Assembly: GCA_029859385.1 (NCBI GenBank)
Contig: JAOUDF010000054.1
Coordinates: forward strand, 1 to 13,126
DNA length: 13,126 nt
Reading direction: 5' to 3'
Source: Nitrospirota bacterium
GTDB taxonomy: Bacteria > Nitrospirota > JAOUDF01
This document shows, piece by piece, positions 1 through 6,773 of the stretch (positions are counted from its first letter, which is position 1; the number at the start of each line of letters is the position of its first letter). The position numbers were made by a program, and so were the translations under genes. The notes below the pieces were generated by a model. The model made no database searches. It saw only the letters and a program-made list of their open reading frames with translations, and was not told the DNA's origin.

Positions 1-1511
1 CAGCCCAGGGCAGTGTGGCTTTTGCGGGAGAGGGCACGGAGAAGGCGGCATTGCGGGGAGTAGTCAACCTCTCATCGGTCAAGGCGCAGGTTGAAGGGTA
101 CCCGATCGTGGGCGACGGGCCGCTTCATCTTGTCGTGCAGGGTGAAACGGTGACGATCCGCACCCTGGCCTTCAAGGGGAAGGGGACCTCCTTCGATGCG
201 CTGGGAAGCATTCGCATCGGCAAGTCGTACGACCTTCTTGTCCGGGGCGAGGCGGAGGTCAACCTGTTGAAGGCATTTTCCAAAAAGCTGGAAGGGGCAT
301 CGGGCCGTTCCGACCTGGTCCTCTCCATAGAAGGCCCCTGGGATGACCCCGATACTACGGGAATCTTTCACGTGGCCGACGGCCAGTTCAAGGTCCAGGA
401 CGTAAAGTACCGCATCACCGACCTCGACGCCGTCTTCATGTTCGGCCATGACGAGGTGATACTCCAGTCGCTGCGGGGCTTGGCGAGCGGCGGTACCTTT
501 ACCGGTACGGGACAAATGATCCTGAAGAAGTTCATGCCCGACTCGATCTTTCTTACCCTCTCCATCGATAATTTCCACTACCGGCACGAAGACGCCCTCA
601 CCGCCATTCTCGACGGACGCCTCAACTATGAAAAGACCCAAAAGGGGCAGCTGATCAGTGGTGAAGTGATGCTCGACCGGGCGCGCTATACCAAACGGAT
701 CGACTGGAAAACGGCCATTCTCAAAGGCAAGGAAAAGGGCGGTCTCCCCGTGCTGGAATTCGACATCCCCCTCATCGGTCCGGCGGCCCTGAATGTCCAC
801 TGTTTCGGCGAGGAGAAGTTTGTCATCGACAACAATCTGGCGCGACTGCCCATAAGCGTCGACCTCTATCTCCGAGGGACGGTGAACCGCCCCCAAGTGC
901 TGGGACGGCTTGAGGCGGCAAAGGGGAACGTCTATCTGCGGAGCACCGATTACACCATCTCTTCGGCCGTCGTCGAATTCTCCGATCCCGACCGGATATA
1001 CCCTTCATTCAACATAACGGCGAATACCGCTATCAGGGATTACAAGGTAAGCATGAACCTCTCGGGCACGCTGGACCGTTTTGCGGTAAACCTCCAGTCC
1101 GACCCGCCCCTGCCCGATATCGATGTCATCGGACTGCTGACCGTGGGCAAGACCGGGGCGGAGCTTGGTGGAGGAGAGGGCGGAATGGCGGCGGGCGAGG
1201 CAGTGTCCTTCGTTACCGGCCAGGTGCAGGATGTAATGGAGGAGCGGGTGAAGCGGATTACCGGTTTCGACCGTTTCCAGCTGGACCCCTACGCGGGGGG
1301 CATCCAGTCGTCGGGCGGCGCCCGGCTTACCGTGGGCAAGCGCCTTCTCAACGAGCGTCTGCTGGTGACGTACACGGCCAATATCGGTTCGACCGAGGAA
1401 CAGGTGATGACGGTGGAGTACAAACTGGCGAAGAACGTGTCGCTGGTGGGGAAGAAGGATGAAAAAGGGCGGGTGAAGGCGGACCTGAAGTACCGGTTTG
1501 AGTTCAGGTAA
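1..1511 (+). CDS. tamB: TamB-like translocation/assembly module protein, C-terminal part (5' partial)
   Basis: The frame is open from the first bases of the window (first full codon at position 3), so the true start lies upstream and about 502 codons are visible. The protein is dominated by alternating hydrophobic/polar beta-strand sequence. It ends in a domain typical of the TamB (DUF490) C-terminus: a run with LLTVGKTGAELGGGEGG, a helix QVQDVMEERVKRITGFDRFQ, then strands with ARLTVGKRLLNERLLVTYTANIG and the terminal KYRFEFR. TamB proteins are inner-membrane-anchored and span the periplasm as a hydrophobic beta-groove that works with an Omp85 barrel (TamA or BamA); phospholipid transport to the outer membrane is also attributed to the family. 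The next gene is an Omp85 protein, which supports the call. The stop is TAA at 1509-1511. The gene is in the same direction as bamA, 160 bp upstream of it, with a repeat element between them. Family call is strong; its exact cargo cannot be seen. Confidence 0.85.
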   Translation, partial: AQGSVAFAGEGTEKAALRGVVNLSSVKAQVEGYPIVGDGPLHLVVQGETVTIRTLAFKGKGTSFDALGSIRIGKSYDLLVRGEAEVNLLKAFSKKLEGASGRSDLVLSIEGPWDDPDTTGIFHVADGQFKVQDVKYRITDLDAVFMFGHDEVILQSLRGLASGGTFTGTGQMILKKFMPDSIFLTLSIDNFHYRHEDALTAILDGRLNYEKTQKGQLISGEVMLDRARYTKRIDWKTAILKGKEKGGLPVLEFDIPLIGPAALNVHCFGEEKFVIDNNLARLPISVDLYLRGTVNRPQVLGRLEAAKGNVYLRSTDYTISSAVVEFSDPDRIYPSFNITANTAIRDYKVSMNLSGTLDRFAVNLQSDPPLPDIDVIGLLTVGKTGAELGGGEGGMAAGEAVSFVTGQVQDVMEERVKRITGFDRFQLDPYAGGIQSSGGARLTVGKRLLNERLLVTYTANIGSTEEQVMTVEYKLAKNVSLVGKKDEKGRVKADLKYRFEFR

Positions 1512-1551
1512 ACTAACCCTTTTGAAGGTCTGGGGTTTTTGTAAAAAAGTT

Positions 1552-1629
1552 GTCACCCCGGTGAAAGCCGGGGTCCAGGAATTTTGCGGCATAGAGAAAT
1601 GCATGGATTCCGGCTTTTGCCGGAATGAC
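1552..1629 (+). repeat. Paired-palindrome repeat element, copy 1
   Basis: This 78-bp element consists of two different hairpins facing each other across a variable spacer. The left hairpin (1555-1574) has a 7-bp stem ACCCCGG/CCGGGGT with loop TGAAAG. The right hairpin (1607-1626) is ATTCCGGC-TTTT-GCCGGAAT. The outer ends GTCA and TGAC are complementary, so the whole element can fold as a three-way structure. Two further copies lie at 4425-4502 (same orientation) and 7790-7865 (inverted). It sits between the TamB-like gene and the bamA-like gene. The architecture resembles REP/BIME or dRS3-type dispersed repeats; that classification is inference. Confidence 0.85.
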
Positions 1630-1671
1630 GACAATACTTCGTTCAGTTTTATTGGGAGTCCATCAAGGTTC

Positions 1672-4389
1672 ATGATGAAAAAACTGGTTCTGGCGGGAGT
1701 GAGCGTTTTTCTGCTGCTGTTTCTCTCCGCGCCTCTTTTTGCCGCCACCCTTCAGGGGAAGACGATCAGTTCCATCGAGTTCTCGGTGCAGGGACAGCCG
1801 CCGGACTATGATCTTAAGCGTCTTGTTGCTATCCGGCCCGGCGACCCTTTCAGCCAGCGTGCTGTCCGCGAGGCCATGAAGGCCCTCTATGACGAAGGGC
1901 TTGGACGGGATGTAGCGGTCGATGCCGTGGAGGAAAAAGGCGGGGTCCGTCTCACCTTTACCATTGTCCCGACAGAGTTGGTGACCACTGTGTCCGTCGA
2001 GGGGAATCGCTCCCTCTCGGACAAGAAGGTGAAGCGGATTCTGTTCATTAAAGAGGGGGAGGAGTTCACCGAGTGGAAGGCCAAAAAGAGCCTGGAGGCT
2101 CTGGAGGAGCGGTATCGGCAGGAAGGACACCTTGGTGTCGTGGTGACCATTACCCCGCGGAAGAGCGATGGCATTGTTGATGTAACGGTAAGTGTGGACG
2201 AGGGGCAGCAGGTCCGCATAAGCCGGGTCGATTTTACCGGCAATACAGTCTTGCCCGTCGAGGAATTGGCAAAGTTGGCGCCGCTTAAACCGGGAGATCC
2301 GTTTCGCCGTAAGTACGTTGACAGGACCGTCGAGGCGCTGGAAAAGAGATACAGAAATGCCGGATATCTGCATGCGACCATCGGCAAGCCGGTGATACAC
2401 GGCGAGCCCGGTGGCATATCGGTGACAATGGAGTTTCCAATCGAGGCCGGGGACAGGCTGGATGTGACATTCTCCGGCAACAAACGGTATTCGGACAAGG
2501 CCCTGACGAAGCAGCTTCCCTTTGCCGAGAGCCATGACCTTTCCGAAGGGGGTGTCGAGGAGGCAAAAGAGGCGCTCGATAGGTTCTACAAAAAGAACGG
2601 CTGGTACTTTGCGAAGGTGTCCGCGGAAATCAGGAGAGAGCCCGGTGTATTCCATGTCGATTTCAGCCTGGACGAGGGGCGGAAGGTCCGCCTTGCGAAG
2701 ATCAGTTTCGAGGGGAACAGGGCGATCCCCCGCGACGAGCTTCTTTCAGTAATGGAGTTGCAGGAGAAGGGGTGGTTTAGCGGAGGCATCTTTACCGACG
2801 AGGCCCTGGAGCACGATGTCGCCGCTATCGTCGCCCATTATGCCGACCACGGATATCTGGGGACTTCCGTTACGCAACAGAAGGTCGATATCGAGGGAGA
2901 CGAGGTGCGGTTGACCCTTGGGGTCGACGAGGGAGTGCAGACGAAAGTCAGCGGGCTTTCCATCAAGGGGAATGCGGCGATCGATTCCGCCGAGATCATG
3001 AAGGCCATCAAGGTCGAGAGCGGCGGCACTTTCAGCGAGAAGATGGTGCGGGAAAGCCGTTACAGCCTGTTGTCGCTCTATGCCAACCGCGGGTACATCT
3101 ATGCCGATGTGGCGATAGACCAGCGGTTCAGCGAGGACAAAAGCGGTGTTGAACTGACCTGCACTATTAGCGAAGACAAGCCGGTGACGGTCGGCCGGAT
3201 CATGATGACCGGTCTTGAACTTACCAGGCCCAAGGTCGTCAAGCGCGAGATCACCGTGAAGGAGGGAGAGACCTTCAATTATGAAAAGATACTCAAGGAC
3301 CAGGGCCGGGTTTACCGGACCGGCCTCTTTTCTTCCGTCATGTTCGAGCCGGCGGACAAGGAGGAGAAGACGTACGTAAAAGACCTGGTGATGAAGGTAA
3401 AGGAGAAGAACGCCGGGGCGGTGGAGGTCGGTATCGGTTACGGCGACGAGGAGCGTTTCCGGGGAACCTTCGACGTCTCCTACAACAACCTGTGGGGCCT
3501 CAACCGCTACCTGGGTTTCCGGGGTGAGATCAGCGCCATCGAGAGCAAGTATTCCATCAACTTCAAGGAGCCGCGCCTCTTCAACAAACCCTACGATTTT
3601 CGGGCCAGTGTCATTAAGCAGCGGCTCGAACGGAAGGAGTACGACCTCGACATTATCGGCACCACCGCCGGCATAGAGAAGGACCTGACCGACACCCTGA
3701 AGGGGTCGATCCTCTACCAGTTTGAAAATGCCGATGTGCGGAGCGTAAAGCAGGGCGCCATCCTGAGGGAAGAGGACAGCGGGCGGATCGACATCGCCAG
3801 TATCATCCCCTCTCTTACCTGGGATACCCGCGACAACCCGCTTGACCCGACGAAGGGGTTCCTCAACGGACTTACCCTTAAATACGCGTCGGAAGGGCTG
3901 GGTTCCGAGATCAACTTTTACAAGCTCACGGGGCAGAGCAGCTGGTATTACACGCCGTGGGGCAGAACGACGCTGGCTCTCTCGGGCAGGTTCGGCATAT
4001 CCGAGACCTTTTCGGGCGACGCCCAGCTTCCCATATCGGAGCGCTTCTTCATCGGCGGCCGGACCACGGTGCGCGGCTATTCGCTCGATACCCTCGGCCC
4101 CAAAGGTTTTGACGGCGCCCCCACCGGCGGCAACGCCATGGTGATCATCAACGCCGAGGTCCGGTTCCCGCTCTATGACAGCCTTGCCGGGGCGGTGTTC
4201 GTCGACAGCGGCAACGTCTGGCAGTCGCTGAGCGATATGGATGTAAGCAATTTGAAATCGACCACCGGCTTCGGTGTCCTCTACCGCACACCCGTTGGAC
4301 CGCTGCGGCTCGACTATGCGGTGAAGCTCGACCGTGAGTACGGCGAAAGCACCAGTGAATGGCACTTTACCTTGGGGTATTCATTCTAA
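1672..4389 (+). CDS. bamA: Outer-membrane assembly factor BamA/Omp85 family, seven apparent POTRA domains
   Basis: Encodes 905 residues from ATG 1672 (a second ATG follows at 1675; AAGG at 1665-1668 lies 6 nt before it). The frame is open back to 1498, but that extension reads through a repeat element and would bury the signal peptide, so I reject it. Residues 1-24 form a signal peptide (MMKK, hydrophobic core, SAPLFA). Seven consecutive POTRA-like repeats follow, starting near residues 27, 103, 180, 261, 337, 422 and 504, each with the strand-helix-helix-strand-strand pattern and recurring phrases such as VEGN, FTGN, FSGN, FEGN and IKGN. The barrel runs from about 581 to the end, with the Omp85 loop-6 motif VRGY at 800-803 and a C-terminal phenylalanine typical of outer-membrane barrels. 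Omp85 proteins fold and insert outer-membrane beta-barrels. E. coli BamA has five POTRAs. Adjacency to TamB means it could be a TamA functional counterpart rather than the housekeeping BamA. Confidence 0.93.
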   Translation: MMKKLVLAGVSVFLLLFLSAPLFAATLQGKTISSIEFSVQGQPPDYDLKRLVAIRPGDPFSQRAVREAMKALYDEGLGRDVAVDAVEEKGGVRLTFTIVPTELVTTVSVEGNRSLSDKKVKRILFIKEGEEFTEWKAKKSLEALEERYRQEGHLGVVVTITPRKSDGIVDVTVSVDEGQQVRISRVDFTGNTVLPVEELAKLAPLKPGDPFRRKYVDRTVEALEKRYRNAGYLHATIGKPVIHGEPGGISVTMEFPIEAGDRLDVTFSGNKRYSDKALTKQLPFAESHDLSEGGVEEAKEALDRFYKKNGWYFAKVSAEIRREPGVFHVDFSLDEGRKVRLAKISFEGNRAIPRDELLSVMELQEKGWFSGGIFTDEALEHDVAAIVAHYADHGYLGTSVTQQKVDIEGDEVRLTLGVDEGVQTKVSGLSIKGNAAIDSAEIMKAIKVESGGTFSEKMVRESRYSLLSLYANRGYIYADVAIDQRFSEDKSGVELTCTISEDKPVTVGRIMMTGLELTRPKVVKREITVKEGETFNYEKILKDQGRVYRTGLFSSVMFEPADKEEKTYVKDLVMKVKEKNAGAVEVGIGYGDEERFRGTFDVSYNNLWGLNRYLGFRGEISAIESKYSINFKEPRLFNKPYDFRASVIKQRLERKEYDLDIIGTTAGIEKDLTDTLKGSILYQFENADVRSVKQGAILREEDSGRIDIASIIPSLTWDTRDNPLDPTKGFLNGLTLKYASEGLGSEINFYKLTGQSSWYYTPWGRTTLALSGRFGISETFSGDAQLPISERFFIGGRTTVRGYSLDTLGPKGFDGAPTGGNAMVIINAEVRFPLYDSLAGAVFVDSGNVWQSLSDMDVSNLKSTTGFGVLYRTPVGPLRLDYAVKLDREYGESTSEWHFTLGYSF

Positions 4390-4424
4390 TGTATGGGCTG
4401 ATTCTCATGACTTTCCAAAATGTT

Positions 4425-4502
4425 GTCACACCGGTGAAAACCGGTGTCCAGAGGATATCTAATTATTTTAATAAACTGGATTCCGGCGTTCGCCGGAATG
4501 AC
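4425..4502 (+). repeat. Paired-palindrome repeat element, copy 2
   Basis: Same 78-bp architecture and orientation as the copy at 1552-1629. The left hairpin (4428-4447) has stem ACACCGG/CCGGTGT with loop TGAAAA. The right hairpin (4480-4499) is ATTCCGGC-GTTC-GCCGGAAT. CCAG and CTGG flank an AT-rich unrelated spacer. Compared with copy 1, a C-G pair in the left stem is replaced by A-T on both arms, so pairing is preserved. It lies between the bamA-like stop and the surA-N-like start, and its right end abuts the ribosome-binding site of the latter. Confidence 0.85.
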
Positions 4503-4507
4503 AGGAA
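4503..4507 (+). promoter_or_regulatory. Ribosome-binding site deciding the start of the SurA-N-like gene
   Basis: AGGAA lies 10 nt before ATG 4518 and begins immediately after the last base of repeat copy 2. It supports the start at 4518, directly ahead of a signal peptide, rather than upstream starts in the same open frame that would translate the repeat. Confidence 0.6.
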
Positions 4508-4517
4508 ATGGTCCTGT

Positions 4518-5135
4518 ATGTTTATAAGAAGCTCTCTGGTTCTTGCTTTAGCATTCTTGCCGGCGATTAACGCCCACGCCGAAGTCATCGACCGCATACT
4601 GGCGATAGTCAACGGCGACATCATAACCCGCAGCGACCTCGATGACGCCATTGAGGTCAATCGTCTGCGCAATCCGTCGGAGCGGCGCGAAAGACCTGTC
4701 CTCGAAAAAGAGATTCTGGAGGAGCTGGTCGACCGCAGGCTTCTGGTCCAGGAAGCACGGCGGCTGATGATTTCGGAGATATCAGCGGAAGAGATCGATG
4801 ACGCGGTACGCCAGGTAAAAGCCGGGTATACTGACGAAGAGGCATTCAGAAAAGCCCTGGCCGACGCCGATATGACCGAGGCCGACATGCGGGAACAGCT
4901 CAAGGACCAGCTTCTCATCCGCCGGTTTATCGAGCGGCGCATCAGGCTCATGGTGCGGGTGGACATGGAGGAGGTCAAGCGCTTCTTCGAGGCAAACAAG
5001 GAGGGGATGGGCGACCAGAACTTCAGGGAGTTCAGGGATGAGTTGAGGGAGTTCTTGATAGAGAAGAAGACCAATGAGCGATTGGAAGAGTATCGGAAAG
5101 AGTTACGGGAAAAGGCGGACATACGATTCAATTGA
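4518..5135 (+). CDS. SurA N-terminal-domain periplasmic chaperone-like protein, no parvulin domain
   Basis: Encodes 205 residues from ATG 4518. Residues 1-21 look like a signal peptide (MFIRSS, hydrophobic core, NAHA), so the product is probably periplasmic. The mature start VIDRILAIVNGDIITRSDLD closely matches the SurA N-terminal signature in which a conserved Asp, the AxVN run and an I-T-x-S/D-L stretch open the chaperone domain. The rest is charged and helical (EEILEELVDRRLLVQEARR, then MREQLKDQLLIRRFIERRI) and ends with FREFRDELREFLIEKKTNERL, matching the C-terminal helices of the SurA-N fold. SurA itself has two parvulin PPIase domains and is about twice as long; neither is present here. 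Known SurA hands unfolded outer-membrane proteins to BamA, so the position directly after the Omp85 gene fits a chaperone role. Ten bases separate it from the next gene, suggesting co-transcription. The chaperone role is inferred from family and context. Confidence 0.82.
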   Translation: MFIRSSLVLALAFLPAINAHAEVIDRILAIVNGDIITRSDLDDAIEVNRLRNPSERRERPVLEKEILEELVDRRLLVQEARRLMISEISAEEIDDAVRQVKAGYTDEEAFRKALADADMTEADMREQLKDQLLIRRFIERRIRLMVRVDMEEVKRFFEANKEGMGDQNFREFRDELREFLIEKKTNERLEEYRKELREKADIRFN

Positions 5136-5145
5136 GAGGTCATGA

Positions 5146-6183
5146 ATGATAAAAGCGCTACGTCACATCGTTCTCTGTCTGGTTCTCCTGAATGTCTCCG
5201 CTGTCTTTGCCCAGGAAGCGCCGACAACCGCCGTCGTCATGGTCCCGATCGAGTTTTCCGGCACCGATCAAGGGAAGGACATCACCAGCGGCATAGCCAC
5301 CACTTTGGCAGTGGACCTTTCGTCCATTCCCGGCATTTCAGTGATCCCATCGGCACGAACCGTGGAGTTTCTTGCCTCCGAGAAGATCGAGGCGGGCTAC
5401 TTCTCGTCCGAGGCGCGGAAGAAGATGATCGAAGGGCTGCACGCCCGCTACCTCCTCTCGGGGAGTTTCCTGGCAGTGGGGCCGAAGTATCGTCTCGATC
5501 TGCAGCTTATCGATCTCAGGACCGGCGATGTCCGTTTTCTCGACAAGGCCCAGGGGAGCGAAGAGCAGTTCATGGATGTCCTTGCCGAGCTCTCGGGCAA
5601 GCTGACGACGTGGTTCGGCGGAGTCTCGCCGGTAAAGGGCGGTGATTTGGAGCTGCTCACCAAGCCCGAGGGAGCGCAGGTGTTTCTGGAGGAAGAGCTG
5701 CTGGGCGACACGCCCCTGCGCAGAAAAGGGATGAAGGCGGGGGAGTACCGGCTGCGCATAGAGCTTGGCGGCTATCAACCGCTGGAAGAGACGGTTGTCG
5801 TCAAGGACAGGGAAAAGACCAGCCGGAACTGGACCCTCAAGCGGGCCAACGGCGGCATACGGGTTTGGTGGAAGACCAAGGTCGACAGCGAGGTGCGGCT
5901 GGGGAGCGAGCGGATCATGATACCGCGGGATGCCCGCTACAGCAGAAACCTCCCCGCGGGCGAATACGAGGTCGAGACGCGCATCCCCTTCACCGACGAA
6001 TCGAAATGGGAGAACAACAAGTCGTGGAAGACCTACACCGCTACCGTAACCGTTGAGCCGGACCAGGTGGTGGATGTGCTCATCGACAACAGCCTGTTTG
6101 ATCCGGGGATAAAGGTATCGCGCTGCACCGAGTGCGAGAACGGCTGGGACTGGGGGACGCAGTTGGTGTGGTATGAGAAGTAG
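5146..6183 (+). CDS. Secreted TolB/FlgO-like plus PEGA-domain protein
   Basis: Encodes 345 residues from ATG 5146, preceded by GAGAGG a few bases upstream. Residues 1-22 form a signal peptide ending SAVFA-Q. From about 27 to 150 there is a TolB-N/FlgO-like alpha-beta domain: VVMVPIEFSG, then AVDLSSIPGISVIPSARTVEFL, ARYLLSGSFLAVGPKYRLDLQLIDLRTGD in pieces, a pattern seen in proteins that sense or scaffold at the envelope. A PEGA domain follows at about 165-230, with its signature of a Pro-Glu-Gly-Ala turn (TKPEGAQVFLEEELLGDTPL), then GEYRLRIELGGYQP. The C-terminal third is beta-rich and ends with a CxxC pair (C327, C330) in a short tail. PEGA domains are usually found in surface or periplasmic proteins and are thought to bind envelope components. 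It is the last gene of the run that starts with tamB. The molecular role is unknown; domain calls are by eye. Confidence 0.75.
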   Translation: MIKALRHIVLCLVLLNVSAVFAQEAPTTAVVMVPIEFSGTDQGKDITSGIATTLAVDLSSIPGISVIPSARTVEFLASEKIEAGYFSSEARKKMIEGLHARYLLSGSFLAVGPKYRLDLQLIDLRTGDVRFLDKAQGSEEQFMDVLAELSGKLTTWFGGVSPVKGGDLELLTKPEGAQVFLEEELLGDTPLRRKGMKAGEYRLRIELGGYQPLEETVVVKDREKTSRNWTLKRANGGIRVWWKTKVDSEVRLGSERIMIPRDARYSRNLPAGEYEVETRIPFTDESKWENNKSWKTYTATVTVEPDQVVDVLIDNSLFDPGIKVSRCTECENGWDWGTQLVWYEK

Positions 6184-6222
6184 GCAGTGTCCTTGCTTGG
6201 CATTTTGCAAAAGTTGTGGATG

Positions 6223-6251
6223 TTGGTAAAGTCGGTGGAATTGCTTAATAA
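6223..6251 (+). promoter_or_regulatory. Weak candidate promoter for the HEPN-like gene
   Basis: TTGGTA at 6223-6228 is separated by 17 bases from TAATAA at 6246-6251. The match to the sigma-70 consensus is partial (4/6 and 3/6). It is listed because the gene downstream looks independently acquired and is 95 bases from the preceding stop, with a local drop in GC. Confidence 0.25.
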
Positions 6252-6264
6252 CTTATTAGATGTC

Positions 6265-6269
6265 AGGAG
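6265..6269 (+). promoter_or_regulatory. Ribosome-binding site for the HEPN-like gene
   Basis: AGGAG lies 9 nt before GTG 6279 and only 3 nt before GTG 6273. The spacing favours 6279 as the start. Confidence 0.55.
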
Positions 6270-6278
6270 CTAGTGACA

Positions 6279-6755
6279 GTGGCAAATAGTCAGGTTAATG
6301 AAAGCTTAATCAGGTACCTCAGCCTAGTTCAGCAGCCAGGAGAATTAGAGTTACTTATCCTGCGTGCGCACATGCTTGCAGAAGAGCTGTTGCACGAGCT
6401 AATAGGCAAAAAACTGGTAGCAGTTCAGCACTTTAACTTGGAAAGGATCACTTTTTGCCAGAGCCTCTCTCTGGCGAAGGCGATGTATTGGAGAGAGGAG
6501 GACGAGTGGCTATGGGAGTGTCTCGTGCTTCTGAATGGCGCACGTAATCACATGGCCCATAAGATTCTTAAACGTGAAGACGAAAAAGTATTGCGAAAAA
6601 TTGATCGCATGGACGAGCTTATCGGTAAAAACTCAGGAGTTCCAATACCGAGCAAGCTTGCCCCTAGTGTTCAAAGAATTCACTGGCGTCTCGCTTCTTT
6701 GTATTCATGCATGAGCAGGCTGCCTTATGTGCAAGAGCACAGTAGTTTGGCCTGA
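6279..6755 (+). CDS. HEPN-like small protein with R-x4-H motif
   Basis: Encodes 158 residues from GTG 6279 (GTG 6273 would add two residues but is too close to the AGGAG). The protein is almost entirely helical with no signal peptide or membrane segment. A core with LILRAHMLAEELLHELI, then CQSLSLAKAM, then LLNGARNHMAHKIL resembles HEPN-fold proteins such as MltR and DUF4145-type families. R89-N-H-M-A-H94 fits the HEPN RNase signature R-x4-6-H, with a polar residue following the Arg. HEPN proteins include toxin RNases, defence effectors and non-catalytic regulators. No MNT nucleotidyltransferase or other antitoxin lies beside it. Base composition is lower than the neighbours: two 60-base lines I counted (6301 and 6361) gave 26 and 30 G+C, versus 38 in the line at 5941, suggesting horizontal acquisition. 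It ends 18 bp from a convergent gene. Whether it cleaves RNA is unknown. Confidence 0.7.
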   Translation: MANSQVNESLIRYLSLVQQPGELELLILRAHMLAEELLHELIGKKLVAVQHFNLERITFCQSLSLAKAMYWREEDEWLWECLVLLNGARNHMAHKILKREDEKVLRKIDRMDELIGKNSGVPIPSKLAPSVQRIHWRLASLYSCMSRLPYVQEHSSLA

Positions 6756-6773
6756 CGCAGAAACCACATCAAT

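Noticed and set aside
72..896. A 274-codon minus-strand open frame opposite the TamB-like gene
   Set aside because: Shadow of the real gene; its translation is low-complexity in character and the + strand shows a coherent TamB C-terminus.
1498..1671. Extended N-terminus of the bamA-like protein from 1498
   Set aside because: The extension translates the repeat element, overlaps the TamB-like stop, and places about 58 residues ahead of a normal signal peptide at 1672.
2746..4365. A 539-codon open frame on the minus strand opposite the bamA-like gene
   Set aside because: It is a by-product of GC-rich codon use in the opposite frame. The + strand product has clear POTRA repeats, a signal peptide and barrel motifs, while the minus product has no recognisable family features or ribosome-binding site.
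6184..6278. Rho-independent terminator after the PEGA gene
   Set aside because: I found no GC-rich stem followed by a T-run in this gap.
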